Positions 9,045 to 17,349 are shown, counted from the stretch's first letter. The stretch is 64,000 nt of DNA from Leifsonia sp. ALI-44-B (GCF_001984125.1 NZ_MTQL01000007.1:1736001-1800000); one strand, 5' to 3'. The notes: generated from the letters alone by a model not told the origin. A program made the numbers and translations.

Positions 9045-9063
9045 TTAGGTAAGGCAAGCCATA
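9045..9063. promoter_or_regulatory. DtxR/IdeR-type iron box upstream of the siderophore operon
   Basis: TTAGGTAAGGCAAGCCATA matches the 19-bp DtxR/IdeR consensus at 14 positions, including the complete TTAGGT left arm. It sits just before the GTG of the siderophore-interacting reductase and about 75 bp upstream of the divergent LLM oxidoreductase. Repression by iron-loaded DtxR/IdeR is the expected role. Confidence 0.8.
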
Positions 9064-9064
9064 C

Positions 9065-9083
9065 TTAGGTAGTGCTTACTACG
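9065..9083. promoter_or_regulatory. Second, weaker iron-box half-site pair overlapping the start codon
   Basis: A second TTAGGTA begins exactly 20 bp after the first box and is followed by GCTTAC, giving 11 matches of 19 to the DtxR/IdeR consensus. It overlaps the GTG start of the reductase. Tandem spacing suggests two regulator dimers could bind side by side. Confidence 0.45.
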
Positions 9084-10133
9084 ACGGATGCCCCGACCGC
9101 CGCCCCTGCCTCCGAGCCCGTGCTGCCCTACCGCTGCTTCACCGTCCGCGTGAAACGCGTCGACCGCCTCACGCCGCACTTCATCCGGGTGACTTTCCAC
9201 TCCGACGACCTGCAATACTTCGGCACGGACTGCCTCGACCAGCGCATCAAGGTCGTGCTGCCCCTCGCTGAGACGGGCCTCGACACGTTCCCGCAGGGCG
9301 GGGATTGGTGGGATGCCTGGCGCGCGCTGCCCAATGAGCAACGCAATCCGTTCCGCACCTACACCGTGCGCGCCGTCCGCCCCGCCGAACGCGAGGTCGA
9401 CGTGCTCTTCGTCTCGCACGGCGACTCCGGTCCCGCCTCCTCGTGGGTCGCGAACGCCACGGCCGGCGACGAGGCCATCCTCGTCGGGCCCAACGCACTC
9501 AGCCCCGACAGCGCGGCGGGCATCGCCTGGAACCCCGGCGCCAGCCGCCGCCTGCTGCTCGCGGGGGACGAGACGGCGGCGCCGGCCATCCTCGCCATTC
9601 TCGAGTCATTGCCTCACGATGCGACGGGCAGCGTGTTCATCGAGGTTCCCGACGCGGCCGATGTGCTGCCCGTCGTGGCGCCCGAGGGTGTCGACGTGAC
9701 GTGGTTGCCGCGGGCCGACGCTGAATCCGCCGCCGCCGCTTCTGCCGCTTCCGCTTCTGCCGCCGCCCCGGCCGTCTACGGCGCCCGCCTCGTGGAGGCC
9801 GTCGGCGCGTGGGTCGACAAATTCTGCCTCGACTGCGAACCCGTGGCCGATGCATCCGCTCTCACTCGCGCCGTGGCCGACGACGAGGGCGAGACCGACA
9901 ACGGCGTGCTGTGGGACGTGCCGGCCGACAGTGCATCCGACGCGGCATCCGACCCCGCAGCGGGTGACCAGAATGACGCCCAGGCCCCGCGCCGCGACGA
10001 CCTCTACGCCTGGCTCGCGGGCGAGGCCGGCGCCATCAAGACCCTGCGCCGCCACATCGTGACGACCAACGGCATCGACCGTCGCCAGGTTGCCTTCATG
10101 GGCTATTGGCGCATCGGCAAGAGCGAGATCTAG
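9072..10133 (+). CDS. Siderophore-interacting protein (FAD-binding ferric-siderophore reductase)
   Basis: A 353-residue flavoprotein that reduces ferric siderophores in the cytoplasm to release iron. The FAD-binding half carries PHFIRVTFHSDDL and FRTYTVRAVRP (the R-x-Y-T/S motif); the C-terminal SIP half has LLAGDETAAPAI, GSVFIEVPDAADV and the terminal AFMGYWRIGKSE. An Ala/Asp-rich stretch of about 85 residues is inserted in the second half. Start: GTG with AGG six bases before it. First gene of the iron operon, directly under the iron boxes. Confidence 0.93.
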   Translation: MLTTTDAPTAAPASEPVLPYRCFTVRVKRVDRLTPHFIRVTFHSDDLQYFGTDCLDQRIKVVLPLAETGLDTFPQGGDWWDAWRALPNEQRNPFRTYTVRAVRPAEREVDVLFVSHGDSGPASSWVANATAGDEAILVGPNALSPDSAAGIAWNPGASRRLLLAGDETAAPAILAILESLPHDATGSVFIEVPDAADVLPVVAPEGVDVTWLPRADAESAAAASAASASAAAPAVYGARLVEAVGAWVDKFCLDCEPVADASALTRAVADDEGETDNGVLWDVPADSASDAASDPAAGDQNDAQAPRRDDLYAWLAGEAGAIKTLRRHIVTTNGIDRRQVAFMGYWRIGKSEI

Positions 10134-10237
10134 CCCCGGCCGCCGCCCCAAACCACATTTTCCCTCCGCGCCGCCACCTCGGGGCGCCCCCTCGTCGTGC
10201 CCCGGCACCGTTCCACCCGCCCTCTCGAAAGGACCCC

Positions 10238-11275
10238 GTGACCACCTCACGCCGCCTCCGCCGCCTTCCCGCCCTGGCTCTTGCCACCCTCACCGCGACA
10301 GCGCTCCTCGCGGGGTGCTCGTCCTCGGCCGAACCCGCGTCGAGCGCGGGCGCGTCAGCCGACGGAGCCTTCCCCGTGACGATCGACTCGGCGCTCGGCG
10401 AAGCCGTCATCGACGCGAAGCCGAAGCGCATCGTGACAATCGGTCAGGGTTCGGCCGACACGGCCGTCGCGCTCGGCACCACCCCGGTGGCCGTCGAGGA
10501 GCAGGTCTGGGGCGGCGACGCCGACGCCCAGCAGGCCTGGGTGCGCGAGGCCATCGAGAAGCGCGGCGACGAACTGCCCGCGACGTTCACGGTGACGCCC
10601 GAGATCGACATGGACGCCGTGGCCGAGGCCGAGCCCGACCTCATCCTGGCGCCGCAGTCGGGAATCACGCAGGACCAGTTCGATGTGCTCTCGCAGTTGG
10701 CTCCCACGGTCGCTTATCCGGGCGAGGCCTGGTCGACCGCCTGGGATGACCAGATCGAAATCATCGGTGAGGCGCTCGGCCAGAAGAAGGATGCCGAGGG
10801 GCTCGTCGACGACATCCGCTCGACCCTCGGAAAGGTCGGCGAGGAGCACCCCGAGTTCGCCGACCTGACGTTCGCCTACCTCTACACCGGCGAGCCGGGC
10901 ACGCTCGGCGTCTTCCAGCCGAACGAGCCGCGCGCCGCCATCCTCGAACTTATGGGCCTGAAGAGCGACCCGATCGTCGCGCAGCAGGAGGTCACGGCCG
11001 GCACCGCGTCGAGCGTCCTCGGCCTCGAGAACGCCGACCTGTTCGATGACACCGACCTCATCTTCAGCTGGTTCTCGGACGCCGAAGAGCAGGCCACGAT
11101 CGAGGCGCAGCCGCTCTACGCGCAGATCCCCGCCGTCAAGCGCGGTTCGGATGTCGTCACCTACGACAAGCAGTTCGTCAACGCCGCGAGCATCATCACG
11201 CCCCTGTCGGTGCCGTGGGTGCTCGACGAATACGTCGACCTGATCGCCGACGCCGCCAGGCGCGTTCCCCGCTAG
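10238..11275 (+). CDS. Iron-siderophore ABC transporter substrate-binding lipoprotein (copy 1)
   Basis: A 345-residue periplasmic-binding-type receptor (FepB/FecB family) held to the membrane by a lipid: signal peptide with lipobox LLAGC (Cys about 25). Family motifs include FPVTIDSALGEAVI, PKRIVTIGQGSADTAVALG and PDLILAPQSGITQDQFD. The GTG follows GAAAGGACCCC. It is the first of two tandem paralogues; the next gene shares nearly all the same motifs. It is cotranscribed with the reductase, and no iron box or terminator separates them. Confidence 0.93.
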   Translation: MTTSRRLRRLPALALATLTATALLAGCSSSAEPASSAGASADGAFPVTIDSALGEAVIDAKPKRIVTIGQGSADTAVALGTTPVAVEEQVWGGDADAQQAWVREAIEKRGDELPATFTVTPEIDMDAVAEAEPDLILAPQSGITQDQFDVLSQLAPTVAYPGEAWSTAWDDQIEIIGEALGQKKDAEGLVDDIRSTLGKVGEEHPEFADLTFAYLYTGEPGTLGVFQPNEPRAAILELMGLKSDPIVAQQEVTAGTASSVLGLENADLFDDTDLIFSWFSDAEEQATIEAQPLYAQIPAVKRGSDVVTYDKQFVNAASIITPLSVPWVLDEYVDLIADAARRVPR

Positions 11276-11347
11276 CCACCCTCATCCCCGCCGCTCGCCC
11301 GCGCCGCGCGAGCACCCCGCACCATCCACGTTCAGGAGACCCCCCTC

Positions 11348-12397
11348 ATGACCCCAACTTCCTCTCGCCGTCTCGGGCTGCGCGCCCTCTCGGCCACTCT
11401 CGCGGCGGGCCTCGGTCTCGCCGGCCTCGTCGGATGCTCGACCTCGGCGTCGACCGGCACGGGCTCGTCATCGTCATCCGACGCCACTTTCCCGGTCACC
11501 ATCGACTCGGCGCTCGGCGAGGCCGTCATCGAGAAGAAGCCCGAGCGCGTCGTGACGATCGGCTGGGGTTCGGCCGACACGGTCTACTCGCTCGGAACCA
11601 CCCCCGTGGCCATCGAGGCCGACCGCTGGGCGGGCGACAAGGATGGCCTGCTGCCCTGGTTCCGCGAGGCCGTCGAGAAGAACGGCGACACGTTGCCCGC
11701 CACGTTCGACGTCTACCCCGAGATCGATGTCGACAGCATCGTCGAGGCCGACCCCGACCTCATCCTGGCGCCGCAATCGGGTCTGACGGCCGACCAGTAC
11801 GACGTGCTCTCGCAGCTCGCCCCAACGGTCGCCTACCCCGACCAGGCGTGGCAGACCCCGTACGACACCCAGATCGAGATCATCGGCAAGGCGCTCGGCA
11901 AGACCGACGAGGCGAAGGATCTGGTCGACGAGATCGACACGACCCTCGCCGACGCCGCGGCATCCCACCCCGAATACGCCGAGCACACGTTCGCTTACGT
12001 CTATGCGGGTGGCGACCCGGGAACCCTGTCGTTCTACCAGAAGGGTTCTGCGCGCGTCGACATGCTGTCGGCCCTCGGCCTGAAGATGGACGAGACGGTC
12101 GCCGAGCAGCCCATCACGCAGGGAACCTTCACCTCGGTCGTAGGCCTCGAGAACGCCGACATGCTCAAGAACGTCGACCTGCTGATCACCTGGTTCAACG
12201 ACGAGGACGAGGAGAAGGCCACCGAGCAGCAGCCGCTCTACGCGCAGATCCCCGCCGTGCAGCGCGGCTCCTACATGGTCTCGCTCGACCGCCAGCTGGG
12301 CATGGCCGTTTCGGCTCTGACGCCGTTGACGGTGCCGTGGGCGCTCGACAAGTACCTGCCGCAGATCGATGAGGCACTCGCGAAGGTCGGCGAGTAG
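11348..12397 (+). CDS. Iron-siderophore ABC transporter substrate-binding lipoprotein (copy 2)
   Basis: A 349-residue paralogue of the preceding gene with its own lipoprotein signal (lipobox LVGC) and the same FPVTIDSALGEAVI, ILAPQSGLTADQYDVLSQ and PLYAQIPAVQRGS segments. CAGGAG precedes the ATG. The pair looks like a tandem gene duplication; divergence is mainly at the N-terminus and in the 200-260 region, which may alter siderophore specificity. The permease gene begins 10 bp after the stop, so this copy is tightly linked to the translocation unit. Confidence 0.93.
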   Translation: MTPTSSRRLGLRALSATLAAGLGLAGLVGCSTSASTGTGSSSSSDATFPVTIDSALGEAVIEKKPERVVTIGWGSADTVYSLGTTPVAIEADRWAGDKDGLLPWFREAVEKNGDTLPATFDVYPEIDVDSIVEADPDLILAPQSGLTADQYDVLSQLAPTVAYPDQAWQTPYDTQIEIIGKALGKTDEAKDLVDEIDTTLADAAASHPEYAEHTFAYVYAGGDPGTLSFYQKGSARVDMLSALGLKMDETVAEQPITQGTFTSVVGLENADMLKNVDLLITWFNDEDEEKATEQQPLYAQIPAVQRGSYMVSLDRQLGMAVSALTPLTVPWALDKYLPQIDEALAKVGE

Positions 12398-12406
12398 CCT
12401 CACCGC

Positions 12407-13462
12407 ATGCACGCCGTCCCCCCAACCCGCGCGCAGGCGCCGCACGTCGATGTTCCCGTCGCCGTGCGGCGCCGTCGTGCGTGGGCTCGGGCGGCGGGGC
12501 TCCTGATCGCGGTGGCGGTGCTGGGGCTCCTGGTGCTCGTCAGCCTCTCGGTCGGCTCGAAAGAGATCTCGCTGGGGGATGTCTGGGCGGCACTCGTCGG
12601 CAGCCCGCCCGACGACTACACGGCCACCGTGGTCGAGTCGCGCGTCCCGCGCACGCTCCTGGCGGTCGTGGTCGGAGCCGCCCTGGCGGTCGCGGGCGCG
12701 GTCATGCAGGGCATCACGCGCAACCCGCTGGGCGACCCGGGACTCCTCGGCGTGAACTCGGGCGCGGCCGCCACGGTCGTCACGTCGATCGCGTTCTTCG
12801 GTGTTTCGGCCGCGGGCAATGTGTGGCTGGCCCTGCCCGGCGCGGTGGCCGCCGTCGTCATCGTGTATGCGATCGGCCACGGCAGGGGGCACGGTTCACC
12901 GGCCCGCCTGGTGCTGGCGGGCGCCGTCGTCACGGCCGTGTTCTCGGCGTATGTGCAGGCGATCTCGCTGAGCTTTCCCGACGCCTTCGCCGCCTACCGG
13001 TTCTGGGTGATCGGCTCGGTCGCGGGCCGCGGCTTCGACACGTTCTGGAGCATCCTGCCGTTCATCGTCGTGGGTCTGGTGCTCTGCCTGAGCCTCGTGG
13101 GGCCGCTCAACGCCCTGGCGCTGGGCGAGGATTCGGCGGTCGCTCTCGGCGCGCGCCCGGGTGTCACGCGGCTGGTCGGGGGAGCGGGCACGACGCTGCT
13201 CGCGGCCGCTTCGACGGCGGGTGTCGGCCCGATCGGCTTCGTGGGCTTGGCGGTGCCGCATATCGTGCGCGCGCTCATCGGCAGTGATCACCGCTGGCTG
13301 CTGCCGTTCTGTGTGGTGCTCGGGCCAGCCCTCGTGCTCACGGCCGATGTCGTGGGGCGGGTCATTGCGCGCCCCGACGAGCTCATGGTGGGCGTCATCA
13401 CGGCGTTCATCGGAGCGCCCGTGTTGTTCATCGTCGTGCGGCGTCTGGGGGCCCGCGCATGA
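12407..13462 (+). CDS. FecCD-family iron-siderophore ABC permease, first subunit
   Basis: A 351-residue polytopic permease. Family motifs are visible: RVPRTLLAVVVGAALAVAGA, MQGITRNPLGDPGLLGVNSG, and near the C-terminus GPIGFVGLAVPHIVRALIG with LVLTADVVGRVIARPDE. About nine to ten hydrophobic helices can be counted. It sits 10 bp after the second binding protein and overlaps the next permease as ATGA, so the two form a heterodimeric channel. Confidence 0.94.
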   Translation: MHAVPPTRAQAPHVDVPVAVRRRRAWARAAGLLIAVAVLGLLVLVSLSVGSKEISLGDVWAALVGSPPDDYTATVVESRVPRTLLAVVVGAALAVAGAVMQGITRNPLGDPGLLGVNSGAAATVVTSIAFFGVSAAGNVWLALPGAVAAVVIVYAIGHGRGHGSPARLVLAGAVVTAVFSAYVQAISLSFPDAFAAYRFWVIGSVAGRGFDTFWSILPFIVVGLVLCLSLVGPLNALALGEDSAVALGARPGVTRLVGGAGTTLLAAASTAGVGPIGFVGLAVPHIVRALIGSDHRWLLPFCVVLGPALVLTADVVGRVIARPDELMVGVITAFIGAPVLFIVVRRLGARA

Positions 13463-14535
13463 CGCGCGTCGATGCCGCGGCCGTCGCAGCGGGCAGTGGG
13501 TCTCGGCAGCCGGCGCGCACGTTCCGGGTGGGCTCGTGGCTCTCGTTCCGTTACCGGCTGCGCCCGCTCGTCGTCTCGCTGCTGCTGGTGGTCTTCACCG
13601 TCATCCTGGGCGTCGCCACCCTGACGCTCGGCCGCCTCGGCATCGCGCTTCCCGACCTACCGACGGCTCTGCTCGGCGACGTCTCGGGCAAAGAAAAGTT
13701 CATCCTCGGTGTTATCCGCGGCCCCCGTCTCGTGGTCGCCGTCGGTGCCGGTTTCGCCTTCGGGGTGGCGGGCAGCATCTTCCAGCGCGTCACGCGCAAT
13801 CCGCTGGGCAGCCCGGATGTCATCGGTCTGACGGCCGGCGCATCGGCGGGCGCCGTCTCGGTCAGCCTGTTGTGGCCGAATGTCATCCCCGTGCCCGTCG
13901 GAGCATTGATCGGTGCCGTCGCCGCCATGGTCGTCGTCTACGCGTCGACGGGCCGCGGTTTCGCTGCCCCGCAGCGGCTCATCGTGGCGGGCATCGGCGT
14001 CTCGGCGCTATCGCTCGCGTTCGTGCAATTCGTGCTGAGTCGCGCTCAGCAGGAGCAGGCCACCGTGGTCTCGGGATGGCTGAACGGCAGCCTCGAGGCC
14101 AAGGACTGGTCCGATGCCGCCGTCGTCTGGGCCGCGGTGATCGTGTTCACGGGTCTGGCCCTCGCGCTCGCGCCGCGCACGCTCCTGGTCGAGCTGGGCG
14201 ACGACATCGCTGATGGTGTGGGCGCCAGGTCGTCGGCCACGCGCGTGTTCATCGTCCTCATCGCCATCGCGCTGTCCGCGGCGGCCGTGAGCGTCTGCGG
14301 GCCCATCGCGTTCATCGCCCTGACGGCGCCGCATGTCGCCCGGGCGCTCACGCGCGACGCGGGCGCGGGCCTCCTTGCCGCGGGCCTCACGGGTTCGGCC
14401 CTGCTCGTGGCCGCGGATCTGCTCGTGCAGCAGGCGCCGTTGCCGCAGCAACTGCCCGTCGGCATCGTCACGGCGGGGATGGGTGGCCTGTTCCTCGGCT
14501 TCCTGCTCATCCGCCAGTGGCGCCGCACGGGCTAG
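13459..14535 (+). CDS. FecCD-family iron-siderophore ABC permease, second subunit
   Basis: A 358-residue partner of the preceding permease. It carries GPRLVVAVGAGFAFGVAGS, FQRVTRNPLGSPDVIGLTAG, and GPIAFIALTAPHVARALTRD, all standard FecCD motifs. The ATG overlaps the first permease stop. It ends the iron operon: the expected ATPase gene does not follow, and a convergent unrelated gene begins 103 bp later. The complex must borrow an ATPase encoded elsewhere, or the ATPase gene has been lost or moved. Confidence 0.94.
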   Translation: MTRVDAAAVAAGSGSRQPARTFRVGSWLSFRYRLRPLVVSLLLVVFTVILGVATLTLGRLGIALPDLPTALLGDVSGKEKFILGVIRGPRLVVAVGAGFAFGVAGSIFQRVTRNPLGSPDVIGLTAGASAGAVSVSLLWPNVIPVPVGALIGAVAAMVVVYASTGRGFAAPQRLIVAGIGVSALSLAFVQFVLSRAQQEQATVVSGWLNGSLEAKDWSDAAVVWAAVIVFTGLALALAPRTLLVELGDDIADGVGARSSATRVFIVLIAIALSAAAVSVCGPIAFIALTAPHVARALTRDAGAGLLAAGLTGSALLVAADLLVQQAPLPQQLPVGIVTAGMGGLFLGFLLIRQWRRTG

Positions 14536-14558
14536 CGACCGGCGCGCCCTGTCCGGAG

Positions 14559-14580
14559 TGGCCCGCGGCTAGCGGGTCCA
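14559..14580 (+). terminator. Possible terminator of the iron operon
   Basis: TGGCCCGC and GCGGGTCCA pair through an 8-bp stem with one bulged T and a GGCTA loop. It lies 24 bp after the last permease stop, between convergent genes. No T-run follows. Confidence 0.4.
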
Positions 14581-14638
14581 TCCCGGCGCGAGCCCGCGTG
14601 GCCGACCGCTCGCCGCGAACGCTCGGCCCCCGCATCCG

Positions 14639-15010
14639 CTACCCGCGCTTCTTCGGCAGATAGCCGCCCTTCTCCAAACCGGCCTCGATCTCGAACCGGT
14701 TCTTCAACGGATTACGCCCGCTCGCCGCGTAGTACAGCGGGAACAACATGCCGTAGGTCTTCCACTGCTGTTTATGCACGGCTTCGTGTTCGAGCACGTC
14801 GTCCGACACATTGTGGTCGGTCAGGTAACACGCTCCGACGCAGCTGCCGCCGCGCCCGAACGTCCACTTCGGCATGCCCGTGAACACGAAGAGGCCGTTC
14901 CTCCGCTGCACGCGCCCGGTGCTCCAGATCGTCCCCCAGACCAGCCCGACGAGGGTGGCGTAGAGGTAGCCGAGCCAGGAGAGGGGCGAGCTCAGGAGCG
15001 TTCCTTTCAC
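14639..15010 (-). CDS. Small membrane-proximal protein with HExxH motif
   Basis: A 123-residue protein of unassigned function. The N-terminus is one hydrophobic helix (LGYLYATLVGLVWGTIW), followed by a compact domain with the Gly/Cys-rich FGRGGSCVGACYLTD and HEAVHKQQW, a zincin-like HExxH motif. Similar short proteins occur in Microbacteriaceae and are sometimes given an unsupported Fe-S oxidoreductase label (from memory). The GTG overlaps the stop of the upstream flavoprotein as GTGA, so the two are translationally coupled. It could be a minimal metallopeptidase or a metal-binding accessory protein; neither is shown. Confidence 0.78.
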   Translation of the reverse strand: MKGTLLSSPLSWLGYLYATLVGLVWGTIWSTGRVQRRNGLFVFTGMPKWTFGRGGSCVGACYLTDHNVSDDVLEHEAVHKQQWKTYGMLFPLYYAASGRNPLKNRFEIEAGLEKGGYLPKKRG

Positions 15011-16419
15011 GCCTCGGCCCGGTAGGTCTCGAGCAGCCGCAGCCAGATCTCGCTGATGGTGGGGTAGGAGGGCACGGCGTGCCACAGTCGCGACAGCGGC
15101 ACTTCGCCGACGACCGCGATGGTGGCCGAGTGGATGAGCTCGGACACGTCGGGCCCCGCGAAGGTCACGCCGACGATGACCTGGCGGCTCTCGTCGACGA
15201 TCATGCGGGCTTGGCCCTCGTAGCCGTCGGCGTGGAGCGCGCTTCCCGCGACGTTGCCGAGCGCGTAGTCGACCACGCGGATGTCGAGCCCCCGGTCGGT
15301 GGCCTGCTTCGCGGTCAGGCCGACCGACGCCACCTCCGGCTCAGTGAACACGACCTGCGGAACGGCCTGGTGGTCGGCCGTCGCCACGTAATCGCTCCAC
15401 GGCACGGGGTTGGATGCCTCGTCGCCCTGCGCACGCGCCGCGATGACCATGCCGGCGGCCCGCGCCTGGTACTTTCCCTGGTGGGTGAGCAGCGCGCGGT
15501 GGTTCACGTCGCCCGCGGCGTACAGCCAGCCACCCTCGACGTCGGTGACGCGCATGGTGTCGTCGACGCTCAGCCAGTCGCCGTCGCTCAGGCCGACGGT
15601 CGCGAGCCCGAGGTCTTCGGTGCGGGGCGTGCGGCCCGTGGCCACGATGATCTCGTCGGCGACGACGTGTTCGCCGTCGTCGAGCGTCACGGTCACTTCG
15701 CCGTTCTCGGCGCGCGAGACGGAGGCGGGTGAGCCGTGCACGACGGTCGCGCCGCGCGAACGCAACTCGGCGGCCACGAGGTCTCCGGCGAAGGGCTCGT
15801 AGGTGCCGAGGAGGCCCGAGCGCGCGATGACGGTGACGGCAGAGCCGAGCGCCTGGTAGGCCGTGGCCATCTCGGCCGCGACGACGCCGCCCCCGATGAT
15901 GACGGTGCGGGCGGGAATCTGTTCGACGGCCGTGGCTTCGCGGCTCGTCCACGGTGCCACGTCGGCGAGGCCGTCGATGTGGGGGAGCAGCGCGGCGGAT
16001 CCGGTGCACACGGCGACGGCGTGCGTGGCGTGCAGCGTGCGCGTGCCGTTTTCGGTGGTCACCTCGACGACCTTTTCACCCGCGAGGCGCCCGTGCCCAC
16101 GCACGAGGTCGATGCCCGCACCCGTCAGCCAATCGACCTGGCCAGAGTCGTTCCACTCGCTCGTGAACGAGTCGCGGCGTTTCAGCACGGCGGCCACGTC
16201 GAGCGTGCCCGTCACACCCACCTTCTCGGCGGCGTGCAGGGCCTGTCCCGTGCGCAGCAGAGCCTTGGACGGCATGCAGGCCCAGTAGGAGCACTCGCCG
16301 CCGACCAGTTCGCTTTCGACGATGGCCACGCTGAGCCCGGCCTTGTGCGCGTAGTCGGCCACGTTCTCGCCGACGGGTCCGGCGCCGATCACGATCAGGT
16401 CGTAGGTGTGTGAGGTCAT
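15007..16419 (-). CDS. Dihydrolipoamide dehydrogenase-like pyridine nucleotide-disulfide oxidoreductase
   Basis: A 470-residue class I flavoprotein disulfide reductase. It has the FAD fingerprint VIGAGPVGENVA, the redox disulfide GGECSYWACMPSK (C-x4-C), a second Rossmann motif VIIGGGVVAAEMA and the GDVN FAD motif. The C-terminal dimer segment reads SYPTISE where classical lipoamide dehydrogenases have HPTLSE, so the active-site base His appears to be Tyr. No E1/E2 genes are nearby. A quinone, mercuric or other disulfide substrate is as likely as lipoamide. Its stop overlaps the HExxH gene start. Confidence 0.88.
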   Translation of the reverse strand: MTSHTYDLIVIGAGPVGENVADYAHKAGLSVAIVESELVGGECSYWACMPSKALLRTGQALHAAEKVGVTGTLDVAAVLKRRDSFTSEWNDSGQVDWLTGAGIDLVRGHGRLAGEKVVEVTTENGTRTLHATHAVAVCTGSAALLPHIDGLADVAPWTSREATAVEQIPARTVIIGGGVVAAEMATAYQALGSAVTVIARSGLLGTYEPFAGDLVAAELRSRGATVVHGSPASVSRAENGEVTVTLDDGEHVVADEIIVATGRTPRTEDLGLATVGLSDGDWLSVDDTMRVTDVEGGWLYAAGDVNHRALLTHQGKYQARAAGMVIAARAQGDEASNPVPWSDYVATADHQAVPQVVFTEPEVASVGLTAKQATDRGLDIRVVDYALGNVAGSALHADGYEGQARMIVDESRQVIVGVTFAGPDVSELIHSATIAVVGEVPLSRLWHAVPSYPTISEIWLRLLETYRAEA

Positions 16420-16421
16420 GG

Positions 16422-17327
16422 CTATCTTCCTTCGAATTGCGGGGTCGTTCGGGTGAGGAAAGCTTCCATCCCGATGCGGGCGTCTTCCGACGCGCTCAGC
16501 CGGGCCAGCAGCGCGGGCAGTTGCGCTTCGGCTTCGGCATCGGGCCCGCGCTGAGCGAGCTTGGCATTCTGCAGGGCGGCCTGCACGGCGAGCGGCGCTT
16601 GGGCGGCGATGCGTTCGGCCAGCGCGATGGCGTGCTCGAGCTGCTGCCCGTGCGGCACGATGTCCTGCACGAGTCCCAGCCGGCGCGCCTCGTGGGCGTC
16701 GAATTCGTCGCCCGTCAGCACCCAACGCATGGCGTTCGACCAGCCGGCAGTCTTCGCGAACCGCGTGGTCGCGCCGCCGAAGGGCAGGATGCCGCGGCTC
16801 ACCTCGAGCTGGGCGAACCGCGTCCCTTCGGCCGCCACGACGATCTCAGAGGCGAGGGCCAGCTCGATGCCGAGCGTGAAGCAGATGCCCTGCACGGCGA
16901 GCACGACGGGTTTGGACTGCTGCGTGCCGTCGACCTGCCACGGGTGCAGACCGTCGGGCGGCACGATCTCGAGCGTCCCGGCTTGCACGCGCGGACCGAT
17001 GTCGGCGAGGTCGAGCCCCGCCGTGAAGTGCTCGCCGACGGCATAGACGACGCCCACCCGCAGCTCGGGCTCCCGGTCGAGCAGGCCATACGCCGAAGAC
17101 AGCTCGCTGAGCATGCGCGCGTCGGCGGCGTTGCGTTTGTCGGGGCGGTTCAGGCCGATGAGCAGCAGATGGCCGCGCCGCTCGACCAGCACACGCTCGT
17201 CGGTGGTGGCGGCCGCGGTCTCAGCGGCGGCGGCCGCGGTGTCAGAAGCGGCAGCGTCAGTCGCGTCGGCCGCCGTGGCGTCGTCGCTCTCGGGCACAGG
17301 CGTCGTTGCAGGTGTCATATCACTCAC
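16422..17327 (-). CDS. Crotonase-family protein (enoyl-CoA hydratase/isomerase-like)
   Basis: A 301-residue protein of the crotonase superfamily. GEHFTAGLDL and RGILPFGGATTRF form the CoA oxyanion-hole region. One catalytic Glu is plausible in LEVSRG, but the second hydratase Glu position reads AMRWVLTGDEF (Arg instead of Glu), so simple water addition is doubtful. An Ala/Thr/Asp-rich leader of about 50 residues precedes the fold. The GTG start was chosen because GGAGG lies eight bases upstream; an ATG nine bases inside is possible. Only 2 bp separate its stop from the next gene's start. Confidence 0.85.
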   Translation of the reverse strand: MSDMTPATTPVPESDDATAADATDAAASDTAAAAAETAAATTDERVLVERRGHLLLIGLNRPDKRNAADARMLSELSSAYGLLDREPELRVGVVYAVGEHFTAGLDLADIGPRVQAGTLEIVPPDGLHPWQVDGTQQSKPVVLAVQGICFTLGIELALASEIVVAAEGTRFAQLEVSRGILPFGGATTRFAKTAGWSNAMRWVLTGDEFDAHEARRLGLVQDIVPHGQQLEHAIALAERIAAQAPLAVQAALQNAKLAQRGPDAEAEAQLPALLARLSASEDARIGMEAFLTRTTPQFEGR

Positions 17328-17349
17328 GTTACCCGCCTCCCGTCCGCGG

